Shown in pieces: positions 36,017-45,974 of a stretch of DNA of 64,000 bases. Under the pieces are notes generated by a model. The model had not been told where the DNA came from. It searched no databases and saw only the letters and a list, made by a program, of their open reading frames with translations. The DNA is taken from the NCBI GenBank assembly GCA_021820445.1, contig JAKADN010000003.1, forward strand, positions 1 to 64,000, read 5' to 3'. The DNA is from Nitrospirota bacterium. Its GTDB lineage: Bacteria > Nitrospirota > Leptospirillia > Leptospirillales > Leptospirillaceae. The translations under genes were made by a program, and so were the position numbers. How positions within the stretch are numbered: position 1 is the first letter of the stretch; the number at the start of each line of letters is the position of its first letter.

Positions 36017-37099
36017 TTATATAACAGTCTTTTCCAATGCCTGGAGCCACTCTTCCGCCGGAACCGCCGGAGAGAGACGCCATGCATTCCTTGCGGTTGC
36101 GAACAACTCCTCCCTGCCCATGAGAATTCGGGCGAGATCTTTGGCGCAGGCCGCAGGATCCTCGAGACGATCCTCCCGCCAGAACCATCCCCCGCCCTCC
36201 TTTGCGAGGGAAAGGGCATTCATCTCCTGGTGTCCCCCGGCCGAATGGGGAAAGGGGATGTAGATCGCCGGGGTTCCCGATCCGGTCAACTCCGCAATGG
36301 TCATGGCTCCCGCCCGGGCAATGACCAGGGTCTGGGCCGAAAGCAGGCCCGAGATCCCCGGAAGAAATCCCTCCACCCGGGCCGAAAGCCCGAGGTTTCG
36401 GTAGCTCTCCCGCGTCTCCTCCAGCCACCGCTCCCCGCTCTGGTGCAATATCTCTATCGGTCCGACAGAGGTATTTCTCAATTCCCCGATTATTTCCGGA
36501 ATTTTCCGGTTGATGGCCCGGGCACCCTGACTCCCTCCCATGACCAGGATTTTGGGAGGATTTCTGAAAAAACGCTCCGGGAGAGGGGCTGGCCCACGGA
36601 CGCCGGGAGCCACGGGAATTCCCCCCCCTTTTTGTCCCTGCTCCCCCGCAACGACAGTCCGAACGGCCAGGGGCCTGAGAAGCCGGTTCGCCAGCCCGGG
36701 AACCCTGTTGGGCTCGAGGAGAACAACGGGTATCCCGCGAATGCGCGCGGCCAGCACGACGGGGACCTGCACATAGCCCCCGGTTCCGATCACGAGATCG
36801 GGATGGCTCTCGGTCAAGACCTTGATGGCCGAAGGGATGCCACCTGCCATTTTTCGAAGTCCCGCCAGCTTCCCGGACAAACTCTTTCCGACGAAGCCGC
36901 CAGAGCTGACCGGGAAGAACGGAATGCGGGCCCTCTCTGCCAGCCGGGCCTCGAGACTCCCGTCTCCCCCTGCATAGAAAACGGGGGCGTTCGCCCGCTC
37001 GCGATGCGCACGGGCAATCTCGATGGCCGGGATGACATGCCCTCCCGTCCCTCCTCCCGTCACCAAAAGCCGGGATCCCGCGTGATAGAGTGCACCCAA
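36017..37099 (-). CDS. murG: lipid II synthase MurG
   Basis: MurG transfers GlcNAc to lipid I on the inner face of the membrane. The 360-residue GT28 protein has the N-terminal LLVTGGGTGGHVIPAIEIAR, GTGGYVQVPVVLAAR and the C-terminal domain with VMGGSQGARAINRKIPE and ARAGAMTIAELTGSGTPAIY. The start is a TTG 4 bases after the ftsW stop, with AAGG about 10 bases upstream inside the end of ftsW. Confidence 0.97.
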   Translation of the reverse strand: MGALYHAGSRLLVTGGGTGGHVIPAIEIARAHRERANAPVFYAGGDGSLEARLAERARIPFFPVSSGGFVGKSLSGKLAGLRKMAGGIPSAIKVLTESHPDLVIGTGGYVQVPVVLAARIRGIPVVLLEPNRVPGLANRLLRPLAVRTVVAGEQGQKGGGIPVAPGVRGPAPLPERFFRNPPKILVMGGSQGARAINRKIPEIIGELRNTSVGPIEILHQSGERWLEETRESYRNLGLSARVEGFLPGISGLLSAQTLVIARAGAMTIAELTGSGTPAIYIPFPHSAGGHQEMNALSLAKEGGGWFWREDRLEDPAACAKDLARILMGREELFATARNAWRLSPAVPAEEWLQALEKTVI

Positions 37100-37102
37100 G
37101 AA

Positions 37103-38308
37103 CTAGGCCTTTCCTTCACCTTCCGGGACGGAATCCCCGGAGGTCGTCCTGTACCGTGAAACGGAAAGAATGATCCCGATCGCCCATGCATTTGCAAGAA
37201 GGGAGGACCCTCCGAAGCTCATGAAGGGAAGGGGAATCCCCTTTGTCGGGAAGACACCGGTCACGACACCGAGGTTCATCAGGGCTTCGAGAACGACCGA
37301 CAGGGTCAGCCCCTGAACCAGGATGCGACCAAGAAAATCCGGAGAGCGGGCCGCGACGCGCATCCCGAGATAGAAGATCCCGCCGAAAACGGCCACAACG
37401 GCCACGGACCAGAAGAAGCCGAGCTCTTCGCCCACCAGGGCGAAGATAAAGTCCGTTCCCGGCTCCGGAAGGACTCCTCCCCCGATCCAGTCATGGCCAA
37501 GACCCTGCCCCCAGAGCCCTCCGGAGCCGATCGCGACGAGACTCTGGCCCAACTGGGTCCCGAGGAGGGAGGCCGGTCGGTGGGTCTGGGAAAAGTTGTG
37601 GAACCGGGCGAGGGCGTAGGCGTGGTGGAAGAGGAAGAGCCCCGCCGCCACGGCGAGCCCCAGGACTAGGACGCCCAGCTGTCGCATTGACACGCCCGCC
37701 AGGAACAGCATGGCTCCGATGACGATGACGATGAACAGGTCCGAACCGAAGTCCGGTTCGTGGAGGATGATGGCCAGGTAGGGAAGCATCAGGAAGGCAA
37801 ATCCCAGGGCCTTCGGGAGCCGCATGACCAGAGGGCGGTCATCCTGAACCTTTTGCTCTATCCGCTCCCGGGAAAGAAGCGCGGCCATCAGGATCACCAG
37901 GATTACGCGTGCGAGTTCGGAGGGTTGCAGCGTCAGGAAACCGAGGTGAACCCAGCGGCGGGCCCCGTTCAGGACAATCCCCACGTGCGGAACCATCAGA
38001 AGAAGAAGGGCAAAAAGGCCCGCACCCCAGAGGGGGAGCCGTCGCCGGGTCCACACATGGTAATCGACCCGGGAGACCGCGAACATGACCACCAGCGCAA
38101 GCGCCGTCGAAAGGATCTGCCGCGTGAAGAGCTGATAGGGAGACTTGAGGGCGAGGCGGGCGGACATGACCAGCGCCACTCCCAGCATCATCAGGAGAAA
38201 GACCAGAATCGCCAGGGCCCCGTCCATCGCACCCGACGGAGCGGGGAGGGGGGTCGGATGAAGTCGATCGCCGTTCCTGTCAGCCTTCGTGTCGATGATC
38301 GGGTGCAC
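37103..38308 (-). CDS. ftsW: SEDS glycosyltransferase FtsW
   Basis: FtsW polymerises lipid II at the septum with FtsI. The 401-residue protein has about ten hydrophobic helices, the conserved GARRWVHLGFLTLQPSELAR, the region HEPDFGSDL and the C-terminal GIPLPFMSFGGSSLLAN. A cytoplasmic leader of about 27 residues precedes the first helix. The GTG start has AAAGGAG 5 bases upstream and lies within the last 29 bases of murD. Confidence 0.97.
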   Translation of the reverse strand: MHPIIDTKADRNGDRLHPTPLPAPSGAMDGALAILVFLLMMLGVALVMSARLALKSPYQLFTRQILSTALALVVMFAVSRVDYHVWTRRRLPLWGAGLFALLLLMVPHVGIVLNGARRWVHLGFLTLQPSELARVILVILMAALLSRERIEQKVQDDRPLVMRLPKALGFAFLMLPYLAIILHEPDFGSDLFIVIVIGAMLFLAGVSMRQLGVLVLGLAVAAGLFLFHHAYALARFHNFSQTHRPASLLGTQLGQSLVAIGSGGLWGQGLGHDWIGGGVLPEPGTDFIFALVGEELGFFWSVAVVAVFGGIFYLGMRVAARSPDFLGRILVQGLTLSVVLEALMNLGVVTGVFPTKGIPLPFMSFGGSSLLANAWAIGIILSVSRYRTTSGDSVPEGEGKA

Positions 38309-39776
38309 GCCGGCTCCTTTCTCCTCCGAACTGTTCTTCTAGTCGCCTGACCGCGTCCCGGAACCGGTCTCCGCGTTCCTCATACCCGTGGAACATGTCG
38401 TAGCTTGAGCAGGCGGGAGACAGAAGAACGGTCTCCCCCGAATCGGCGACTGAAAATGCGCGGGCGACCGCCTCGTAGAAGTCCGATGCTTCTTCCACCG
38501 CCACATAAGGAGAAAGTTCCTGTCGGATCTTTTCGCGCGCCTCCCCGAGGACCACCACTTCCTTGACATGACGCCGGATCCCCGGAACAAGCGGCAGATA
38601 GGATCCTCCCTTGTCGCGGCCTCCCATGATCAGGACGGTGTTCGGTTTCTCCGCATCGGAAAGTCCGGCCAGCGCAGCCTCGACCGCCCCGACATTCGTC
38701 GCTTTCGAATCATTGACGAAGGTCACCCCCCGGACCGTGCCGATCCTCTCCATCCGGTGCGGAAGGCCCGTGAATGTGGCGATTCCGCGTTCCAGGAGTT
38801 CCATCGGGACCATCCGTCCTTGTCCCTCAAGAAAAAGGAGCACGGCCAGAAGGGAAAATCCGAGATTCTGTTGATTTCCGCCTCCCGACAACAGGAATTT
38901 TTCCGTGGAGATAGGGCGTCCTGGGGATATACCCGTCACACCCGCGATCTCCATCCGGTCCGGAAGAATCCGGAGAACGGGCGCTTCGCCGAAATCGGCC
39001 CCGGATGCGTCCCCCCGGATGACAAAAGCCGCTCTGGCTGAGCCGATGGAACGTCCGGTCCGGTAATCCTCCTGATCTCCGTTCCAGATCACCGTCGTAT
39101 CCGGACCGAAAAGGGAGACGGCCCTCATCTTGGCCCCCCGGTACAGCGAGTACTCTCCGTAGCGGTCAAGGTGATCGGGCGTGATGTTGAGCAGGAGATA
39201 AAGAGCCGGAGAGAAGGACTGCATCGATTCTGTCTGGAAGCTCGAAACCTCGATGACCCCGACATCGTACGGAGAGGGTCGGCCCTTTCCGAGCGCCTCC
39301 CGGACATTCCGGACTCCCTCCGACAGGGGGGTTCCGAAGTTCCCGCCGACGAAGGGCTTCCATCCCGCTTCCGTGAGGAGATGGGCCACGAGGGCCGTCG
39401 TGGTGGACTTTCCGTTCGTTCCAGCAATCGCGATGATGGGGTGGGGCCAGAGGGAGGCCGCCCACTCGAGCTCTCCCCGAACCTGCGGAAGCGGCGGTGC
39501 CACCACCTCTCCGGACCAGCGGATCGGGGGAATGCCCGGACTCACCAGGACGGGGGAGGACCATTCCCGGATCCAGGGTCCGATCTTCCTGTCGGAGAGA
39601 ATCCGTCCCCCATGACGTCTGAGAGCCTCCCACGGAGGTGTCGAAAAGGCTCCGGGATCATCGTCGACCACCGAGACGGACGCCCCGAGATCAAGGGCCA
39701 GATTCGCGGCGGCGAGTCCCGAACGCCCCCCGCCAACCACCAGCACATCCGACCCCCTGCCGATAAATCCTTCCAT
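38280..39776 (-). CDS. murD: UDP-N-acetylmuramoylalanine-D-glutamate ligase
   Basis: MurD adds D-glutamate. The 498-residue protein, slightly longer than most, has VLVVGGGRSGLAAANLALD, the ATP loop IAGTNGKSTTTALVAHLL, a VIEVSSFQTE segment, VTFVNDSKATNVGAVEAAL and the C-terminal LLSPACSSYDMFHGYEERGD. It lies 12 bases after mraY and overlaps ftsW. Confidence 0.97.
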   Translation of the reverse strand: MEGFIGRGSDVLVVGGGRSGLAAANLALDLGASVSVVDDDPGAFSTPPWEALRRHGGRILSDRKIGPWIREWSSPVLVSPGIPPIRWSGEVVAPPLPQVRGELEWAASLWPHPIIAIAGTNGKSTTTALVAHLLTEAGWKPFVGGNFGTPLSEGVRNVREALGKGRPSPYDVGVIEVSSFQTESMQSFSPALYLLLNITPDHLDRYGEYSLYRGAKMRAVSLFGPDTTVIWNGDQEDYRTGRSIGSARAAFVIRGDASGADFGEAPVLRILPDRMEIAGVTGISPGRPISTEKFLLSGGGNQQNLGFSLLAVLLFLEGQGRMVPMELLERGIATFTGLPHRMERIGTVRGVTFVNDSKATNVGAVEAALAGLSDAEKPNTVLIMGGRDKGGSYLPLVPGIRRHVKEVVVLGEAREKIRQELSPYVAVEEASDFYEAVARAFSVADSGETVLLSPACSSYDMFHGYEERGDRFRDAVRRLEEQFGGERSRRAPDHRHEG

Positions 39777-39787
39777 GGCTCCTCCCC

Positions 39788-40861
39788 CTATCGGAGCTTG
39801 AATGTCGAAAGCGCGATCAGCGCCAGAACCACCGAGACGATCCAGAAACGGACGATGACCTTGGGCTCGGAGACGCCCCCCAGCTCAAAGTGATGATGGA
39901 TGGGGGCCATCCGGAAGATCCGCTTTTTCCTGAGCTTGTAGGAGCCGACCTGCAGGATGACGGAAAGGGCCTCCGCCACAAACACCCCGCCGACGATCAG
40001 GAGAAGCAGCTCCTGGCGCGTGACGATCGCGGCCATGCCGATCGCCCCCCCGATGGCCAGAGATCCCGTATCTCCCATGAATACCTGGGCCGGATAGGTG
40101 TTGAACCACAGGAATCCCAGAGCGGCCCCCACCATCGCCCCCATGACCACGGCGAGCTCCCCGGCCCCCGGAACCTCGAGAATTTTCAGATAGGTGGCAA
40201 AAAGATGGTGCCCCACGAGGTAGCTGATCACCACGAAGGAAAGGCTCACGACGATCGTGGGGCCGATGGCCAGTCCATCGAGACCGTCGGTCAGGTTCAC
40301 GGCGTTCGCGGTCCCGACCAGCACCAGAACCAGAAAAGGTACAAAGAAGGCCCCCAGGGCGGGATTCAGGGTCTTGAAGAAGGGAACCACGATCCGGGTA
40401 TCGCCTGGAAGAGTACTCAGAAACCATAAGGACAGGAAAAGGGCCACGCCGATCTGAAGAGAGAACTTCTGACGGGCGGACAATCCTTTCGATCTCTTTC
40501 TGACGACCTTCAGGTAATCGTCCGCGAAACCGATCGCCCCGTTCGCCAGGAAACTGGCCACGACCATCCAGACGTACCGATTGGTGAGGTCGGCCCAGAG
40601 CAGAACGGAAAACAAAAGCGAGCCGGTAATGAGGACCCCCCCCATCGTCGGGGTTCCTTTTTTGGAAAGATGGCTTTGGGGACCGTCGTCACGAACCTCC
40701 TGTCCGATCTGGAGCCGCCGGAGGGCCCGGATCAGGAGGGGTCCCATCAGAAGGGCAAAGGCAAGGGCCGTCAGGGTGGCGTAGATCGAGCGAAAGGTGA
40801 TGTACCGGAATACATTGAGGACCGGGACCATGTGATGGAGGTAGAATAGCTGATAAAGCAC
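39788..40861 (-). CDS. mraY: phospho-N-acetylmuramoyl-pentapeptide transferase
   Basis: MraY forms lipid I from UDP-MurNAc-pentapeptide and undecaprenyl phosphate. The 357-residue membrane protein has about ten helices, [30 protein letters not shown] with the catalytic Asp pair, [32 protein letters not shown] and [14 protein letters not shown]. It sits 3 bases after murF. Confidence 0.98.
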   Translation of the reverse strand: MLYQLFYLHHMVPVLNVFRYITFRSIYATLTALAFALLMGPLLIRALRRLQIGQEVRDDGPQSHLSKKGTPTMGGVLITGSLLFSVLLWADLTNRYVWMVVASFLANGAIGFADDYLKVVRKRSKGLSARQKFSLQIGVALFLSLWFLSTLPGDTRIVVPFFKTLNPALGAFFVPFLVLVLVGTANAVNLTDGLDGLAIGPTIVVSLSFVVISYLVGHHLFATYLKILEVPGAGELAVVMGAMVGAALGFLWFNTYPAQVFMGDTGSLAIGGAIGMAAIVTRQELLLLIVGGVFVAEALSVILQVGSYKLRKKRIFRMAPIHHHFELGGVSEPKVIVRFWIVSVVLALIALSTFKLR

Positions 40862-40864
40862 GGC

Positions 40865-42280
40865 CTATATCCCTTCAAGAAGAGGCGCCACGACCTCTTC
40901 GAGTTTCATCCCGCGCGACCCCTTGACCAGAAGAATGTCCCCACCCTCAGGTCCATGGCTCACACCCAGGTCCCTGGCGAATTCCTCGGCATCCCGGATC
41001 CGGTCCGGATCTCCTCCCTCCGCCCGGAACCCTCTTTCGAAAGCCGGTCTTTCCATACCCCGATACCAGATGCGGTCGATACCCGTCCGCGCGGCCTGTC
41101 GTCCCGATGCCTCATGGAAAGCCCCGCTCTCCTCCCCCAGCTCCAGCATGTCTCCCAGGATGGCGAAGGAGCGGGACCCCGGGCGCAGCGTTCGCTCCCG
41201 GGCCAGCCAGTCGAGAGCCTCCCGCATCGAAGCCGGGTTGGCGTTGTAGTGATCGAGAAGAAGCAGGAGTCCCGACGGAAGAACTTTCCTCTCCATTCGC
41301 CCCGGCAGACCCTCGTAACCGGCCAGGCGGGCCGCTCCCTCCGCCGGGGGGACACCGAGAGCCCGGAGAGTGATGAGGGCCAGAAGGCTGCACCAGGCCA
41401 GCGCCAGTGAAGGCCGGGAAAGGGGAAGGTCAACCCCCCATTCCTCCACATGAAGAATCATCCCGGGGGCACTCCGGAGATGGGCGACGACCGTTCCCGG
41501 CAGGGTCGGTTCCTCTCCAATGGAACCGAGCAAAAGAGTCCGGGAATGGTCCCCGAAGAGGGAATCTGTCCCGAAGGAGCGGCGGACCGGTTCGGGAAGC
41601 ACCCGGGTTCCCCCGGGAAGGACCTCCCGGAGAAGCTTCGACTTTTCACCCCAGACGGATTCGACCGACCCGAGGTTCTCGAGATGGCCTGGGGCGATGG
41701 CGGTGACGATTCCGACGTCGGCCTTGAGCAGGGGAGCCAGATAATCAATGTCGCCTGTCTTTCTCACCCCCGCCTCGAGGACGCAATGGGCCCTTTCTTT
41801 AGGCCAAGAGAGAAGGGTGAGAGGAACCCCGATTTCGTTGTTCTCGTTTCCTTGGCTGGCGTGCACCCCGCCTTCCGCCACAAGCCCCCGGCGTACGAGT
41901 TCCCGGGTCGTGGTCTTTCCCACAGATCCCGTGAGCGTCACCAGGCGGTGACCCATCCTCCGGTGAGCCTCAAGGGCGAGCGTGGCCAGACCTCTGAGGG
42001 CGAGAACGGTGTCAGCCACCACGAGCTGGGGAAGAGGAGAGTTTGGGACGGGGCGCTGAACAACGGCAAAGACGGCTCCTTTCAAGCGGGCGTCTTCGAG
42101 ATGCGCATGGCCGTCCGTTCGCGCCCCGGGAATTGCCACAAAAACATCCCCTTCGACGATCAGACGGGAATCGCTGCGCGCGTTGATCCAGTCGGCCTTC
42201 GAAGGCGGTCCTGGGGACTCCTTCCAGACCCCTCCCAGCGCTTCCCGTGTCATTTCGGGGGAGACGGCGGGCGTCGTCAC
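40865..42280 (-). CDS. murF: UDP-MurNAc-tripeptide D-alanyl-D-alanine ligase
   Basis: MurF adds the D-Ala-D-Ala dipeptide. The 471-residue ligase has VEGDVFVAIPGARTDGH, the ATP loop LTGSVGKTTTRELVRRGLV, ASQGNENNEIGVPLTLL and LLLDHYNANPASMREALD. I set the start at the GTG that overlaps the murE stop (GTGA); the open frame continues 11 codons further but into murE. It follows the usual murE-murF-mraY order. Confidence 0.96.
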   Translation of the reverse strand: MTTPAVSPEMTREALGGVWKESPGPPSKADWINARSDSRLIVEGDVFVAIPGARTDGHAHLEDARLKGAVFAVVQRPVPNSPLPQLVVADTVLALRGLATLALEAHRRMGHRLVTLTGSVGKTTTRELVRRGLVAEGGVHASQGNENNEIGVPLTLLSWPKERAHCVLEAGVRKTGDIDYLAPLLKADVGIVTAIAPGHLENLGSVESVWGEKSKLLREVLPGGTRVLPEPVRRSFGTDSLFGDHSRTLLLGSIGEEPTLPGTVVAHLRSAPGMILHVEEWGVDLPLSRPSLALAWCSLLALITLRALGVPPAEGAARLAGYEGLPGRMERKVLPSGLLLLLDHYNANPASMREALDWLARERTLRPGSRSFAILGDMLELGEESGAFHEASGRQAARTGIDRIWYRGMERPAFERGFRAEGGDPDRIRDAEEFARDLGVSHGPEGGDILLVKGSRGMKLEEVVAPLLEGI

Positions 42281-43812
42281 GATTTGGCATCCCCGGCCAA
42301 GCTGGCGAGACACTCCCGGGCCACGAGCCTGTCGTCAAAGGAGGTCTTGGTCTTTCCAAGAATCTGATAGGGTTCGTGCCCCTTCCCGGCAATCAGGACG
42401 GCGTCCCCCGGACCCGCTTCCGCGATAGCCCTGGCGATGGCTGCCTTCCGGTCCTCTTCCCTTATGAAGTCCTTCCCGGATTCCCGTATTCCTGGGACAA
42501 CTTCGTCCATGATCGCACCAGGATCCTCTGTCCGGGGATTGTCCGAGGTCAGAATCACAAGATCCGACAGCTCCCCGGCCACCCGCCCCATCCGGGGACG
42601 CTTGCCCCGGTCCCGGTCCCCCCCGCATCCGAAGACGGTGATGATGCGGCCCGCCGTCAGAGGACGCAGGGCCGTGAGGATATTCCTCAGGGCGTCGTCG
42701 GTATGGGCGTAGTCCACGATCACCGCAAACGGCCCACCGGGATTGACCCTTTCGAAGCGTCCGGGAACCCCGGACAAGCTCCGGATTCCCTTTTCGATCC
42801 CATCCGAAGAAACCCCCATAAGGAGGGCGCATCCGATGGAACCCATGAGATTCTGGAGATTGAAGTCTCCCGGAAGGGCGGAGGCGACGTGAACCCCCCC
42901 TCCGGGAATCCGGACCGTTCCCTCGATTCCATCGAGGGTGATCCGAACCTCGCCGGGGTGGATGTCGAAGGCGGGATCGTGTCCGTAGGACAGACATTCG
43001 CGTCCTTCCCGCCGAAGCCTTTCCAGAAGCCTTCTTCCATAAGGATCGTCGCCGTTTACCACCGCGGGAGGGCGGCCTCCGTCAGGGTTGCTCCAGAAGA
43101 TCAAACGGGACTTGGCGAGGAAGTAGTCCTCGAAGGTCTTGTGGTAGTCGAGATGATCCCGGGTGAGATTCGTAAAATGAACGGCCGAAAAATACGTTCC
43201 TGCCACTCGCTCCTGGTCGAGGGCATGGGAGGATACCTCCATGGAGATCGCCCCCAGACCATTTTTCCGTGCCTGGGCAAAGGATTCCTGAAGGAAAAGA
43301 GCTCCGGGAGTCGTCTGAGGGGCTTCAACCAGACCCTCCCCCAGGTCGAACCAGACCGTTCCGATCAGTCCGCTCCTTATCCCTCCGGCCGAAAGAATCT
43401 CCCGGGTCAGAAAGCTCGAGGTCGTTTTACCGTTTGTTCCCGTGACCCCGACGATCTTTAGGCTCCGGCTGGGACAGTCCCACCAAGCGGAGGCTATGAC
43501 TCCGGTGGCCTCCTGGATATCCGGAACGGCGCAGAGTGGGAGACTCGCCCCCCACTCTCCAAGCCTTCGAGATACGGAAGAAAGGTGCAACTCGGGAACC
43601 AGGAGAAGTGCCGCGCCTTTCGAGACCGCCTCCCGAAGATGCCCTTCCTCATAGCGGGTTCCGCACCGGAGAATAAAAAGGGCCCCCGGCACCACCATCC
43701 GCGAATCGTCCGCAAGACCCGTGAGCTCCTCGGGGAAGCTTCCCGTCGCCGGAGGCGGGAGAAAGCGCTCCATCCAATCCCGTCCCTTTTTCAAACCCTC
43801 AAAATTGCCCAT
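42277..43812 (-). CDS. murE: UDP-MurNAc-L-Ala-D-Glu:meso-diaminopimelate ligase
   Basis: MurE adds the third amino acid of the stem peptide. The 511-residue protein has GVTGTNGKTTSSFLTREILS, the EVSSHALDQERVAGT segment, and the specificity motif DNPRTEDP near residue 415. In this family DNPR indicates meso-diaminopimelate rather than lysine. The ATG giving MGNFEGLKKG has GGAG about 8 bases upstream and was preferred to one 18 codons earlier. Confidence 0.97.
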   Translation of the reverse strand: MGNFEGLKKGRDWMERFLPPPATGSFPEELTGLADDSRMVVPGALFILRCGTRYEEGHLREAVSKGAALLLVPELHLSSVSRRLGEWGASLPLCAVPDIQEATGVIASAWWDCPSRSLKIVGVTGTNGKTTSSFLTREILSAGGIRSGLIGTVWFDLGEGLVEAPQTTPGALFLQESFAQARKNGLGAISMEVSSHALDQERVAGTYFSAVHFTNLTRDHLDYHKTFEDYFLAKSRLIFWSNPDGGRPPAVVNGDDPYGRRLLERLRREGRECLSYGHDPAFDIHPGEVRITLDGIEGTVRIPGGGVHVASALPGDFNLQNLMGSIGCALLMGVSSDGIEKGIRSLSGVPGRFERVNPGGPFAVIVDYAHTDDALRNILTALRPLTAGRIITVFGCGGDRDRGKRPRMGRVAGELSDLVILTSDNPRTEDPGAIMDEVVPGIRESGKDFIREEDRKAAIARAIAEAGPGDAVLIAGKGHEPYQILGKTKTSFDDRLVARECLASLAGDAKS

Positions 43813-43900
43813 ACACTCCGCTCCTGTCCTGTGGTCCCGCCATTGTAAAGAAAGTTTATCCCGCATCCCATGACGCAGCGCACAGTTTTCTCTTTTTTTC

Positions 43901-45604
43901 TTACCGGTCCTGCGGGAGGTCGACCTGGGCCACCGTCCCTCCGGACAAACCCGGAGAACTGGCAGGAATCCGGAAATGGACGAGGGCCATTTCCGCCACC
44001 TTCCGGAAAAGAGGCGCTGCCACGGTCCCTCCCCAGGAAATTCCCTTCGGCTGGATCACGACAACCAATACCACGAGCCTCGGGTTGTCCACAGGGAGGA
44101 TGCCGACAAAGGAGTCGACCGTCCGGGTTCGGGAATAAACGTGCCGGTCGGGGTCGTAAACCTCGGCCGTTCCAGTTTTTCCTGCGACATTAAAGCCGGT
44201 GATAGCCGCATTTGCCCCTGTCCCGTCGGGCGAGACGACCCCCGTCAAAAGGGACAGGATTGTCCGGGAGGTCTTCTCCGAAATGACACGCCGCACCAGA
44301 CGGGGTTGATGGGTGTATAATAGTCTCCCGTCCGGACTCACGACGCGTGACACCAGATAGGGCCGCATCAGGCGTCCTCCGTTGGCAATGGCGCTGACGG
44401 CCGTCGCAAGCTGGATGGGAGTGACCCCGATCTCTTGCCCCATGGCGATGGTGTAAAGGGATCGCTTTGACCAGCGACTGCTTCCCCGAAACAGGCCGCG
44501 GGATTCCCCTGGAAAATCGATCCCGGTCTTTTCTCCGAAGCCAAATGATCGGATGTATCTCTCAAAGGTGGCCGGACCGAGCCGCAGGGCCACCTGCGAA
44601 ATCCCGATGTTGCTCGAATGGGCGAGAATTCCCCCGAGGGAGAGCGTCCCATAGGGTTCCGCATCGTGCAGGAAACCTCCGGGTATCGGCATCGCTCCGT
44701 TGTAGCAAAAGAAGGTGTCTGCCGGGGAGACCCGGTTCTCGTTCAGCGCAGCGCTAGCCGTCACCAGCTTGAAGATGGAGCCAGGTTCGTAGACGAGCGA
44801 GACCCCCGGGGTCGGTCCCGCCCAGCGCCCTGAAACCCGGGAGGCGAGTGCCAGGAGCGCCCCGGTCTTGGGGTCCATGACCACCACGATGCCTCCTTCG
44901 GCATCCACCGCACGCAGTTCTTCATCGAGGACGTCCTGGGAATATTCCTGGAGGCTCGCAACCAGAGTCGTTTCAACCGTATTTCCCGAAAGAGATTCCG
45001 AATTGGCCGACTCCGTCTGAAAGTAGGAACGGCCTCGCGCAGAGACTTCCCTGACAACCTTTCCTTCTTTTCCCCTGAGAAATCCGTCGTACCCTTTTTC
45101 AATTCCCGAGACGGGTGTTCCGTCAGACCGGATCCGGCCAAGGACAGAACGAAAAATGGAGCCGTAAGGATAGGTCCGTCGCTTTTCCGAAAGAATGTAA
45201 AGTCCCCGGATCCGTCTTCCGATCCGTTTTTTTTCGGCCTCGGTGATCCCGTGCTTGATCCAGACGAATCTCCTGCGGACCGAGATCTTTTTCCGGATCT
45301 CCTCTGGGGGCATTCCGAGAACGGGACCGAGCTGTGCCGCAAGGAGAGAGGGATTCTGGTAGCGTCGGATCTGAAGAGGGTCCGCAGCCAGACTTGAGAC
45401 GGTCCGGTTGTCGGCCAAAGGGCGTCCATCCGCTGACAGAATCATTCCACGGGCTCCCTCCACTGTGGCAAGGCGCTCCCGTTCGCTCCGGGACAGGGTG
45501 AGATACAGAGGGGAATCGAGGACCTGAAGGATGAAGAGCCGTCCGAAGATAACGGCAAAGCCTGCCATGACGATGATGACCGCAAACGTTGTCCGTCTCT
45601 TCAT
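43901..45604 (-). CDS. ftsI: septal peptidoglycan transpeptidase FtsI (PBP3)
   Basis: FtsI cross-links septal murein. The 567-residue class B penicillin-binding protein has an N-terminal transmembrane helix (about 7-28), a dimerisation domain, and the transpeptidase motifs in order: S-x-x-K in EPGSIFKLVTA, S-x-N in LAHSSNIGISQ and K-T-G in NVAGKTGTAEV. There is no PASTA domain. It follows ftsL and precedes murE by 88 bases. Confidence 0.97.
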   Translation of the reverse strand: MKRRTTFAVIIVMAGFAVIFGRLFILQVLDSPLYLTLSRSERERLATVEGARGMILSADGRPLADNRTVSSLAADPLQIRRYQNPSLLAAQLGPVLGMPPEEIRKKISVRRRFVWIKHGITEAEKKRIGRRIRGLYILSEKRRTYPYGSIFRSVLGRIRSDGTPVSGIEKGYDGFLRGKEGKVVREVSARGRSYFQTESANSESLSGNTVETTLVASLQEYSQDVLDEELRAVDAEGGIVVVMDPKTGALLALASRVSGRWAGPTPGVSLVYEPGSIFKLVTASAALNENRVSPADTFFCYNGAMPIPGGFLHDAEPYGTLSLGGILAHSSNIGISQVALRLGPATFERYIRSFGFGEKTGIDFPGESRGLFRGSSRWSKRSLYTIAMGQEIGVTPIQLATAVSAIANGGRLMRPYLVSRVVSPDGRLLYTHQPRLVRRVISEKTSRTILSLLTGVVSPDGTGANAAITGFNVAGKTGTAEVYDPDRHVYSRTRTVDSFVGILPVDNPRLVVLVVVIQPKGISWGGTVAAPLFRKVAEMALVHFRIPASSPGLSGGTVAQVDLPQDR

Positions 45605-45662
45605 GGGAGGACCTTCGGGACGATGCGAAAACGAATCGTCCGGGATGAATGGTTAATCGACG

Positions 45663-45974
45663 CTACGGAAGATAAAGCACCTCTGCCGGCAAGGCTCTTT
45701 CAAGATGATTCGCCCGGGCGTATCCCCGTAACCGGGCCTCCCGTGTGAGGGCGATCATTTCTTCTTCGAGCTCCTTTTCCCGGGATTCGGCCTTCGCGAC
45801 CTCCGAATTCAGAAGGGTGACGCGCCTTTTGACCCGGACAGACTCGATACTGACGGACATCCCGACCAGAAGGCCGAGAATCCCGCACACAAAGAACAGG
45901 AAGGCCAACGAACGTTTTTTCCAGAAAGGTGTTTGGCTAGCCTCCGCCAAAGGACACACCCCGCAGCCTGGCAC
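45663..45974 (-). CDS. ftsL: cell division protein FtsL
   Basis: FtsL is a short bitopic protein that complexes with FtsQ and FtsB. The product of about 103 residues has one helix (about 22-42, SLAFLFFVCGILGLLVGMSV), then a leucine/glutamate-rich coiled coil (about 43-80) and a short end (ERALPAEVLYLP). Sequence identity is weak, as is usual for this family, but topology and position between rsmH and ftsI are decisive. The start is a GTG inside rsmH; a second GTG five codons later is equally possible. Confidence 0.88.
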   Translation of the reverse strand: MPGCGVCPLAEASQTPFWKKRSLAFLFFVCGILGLLVGMSVSIESVRVKRRVTLLNSEVAKAESREKELEEEMIALTREARLRGYARANHLERALPAEVLYLP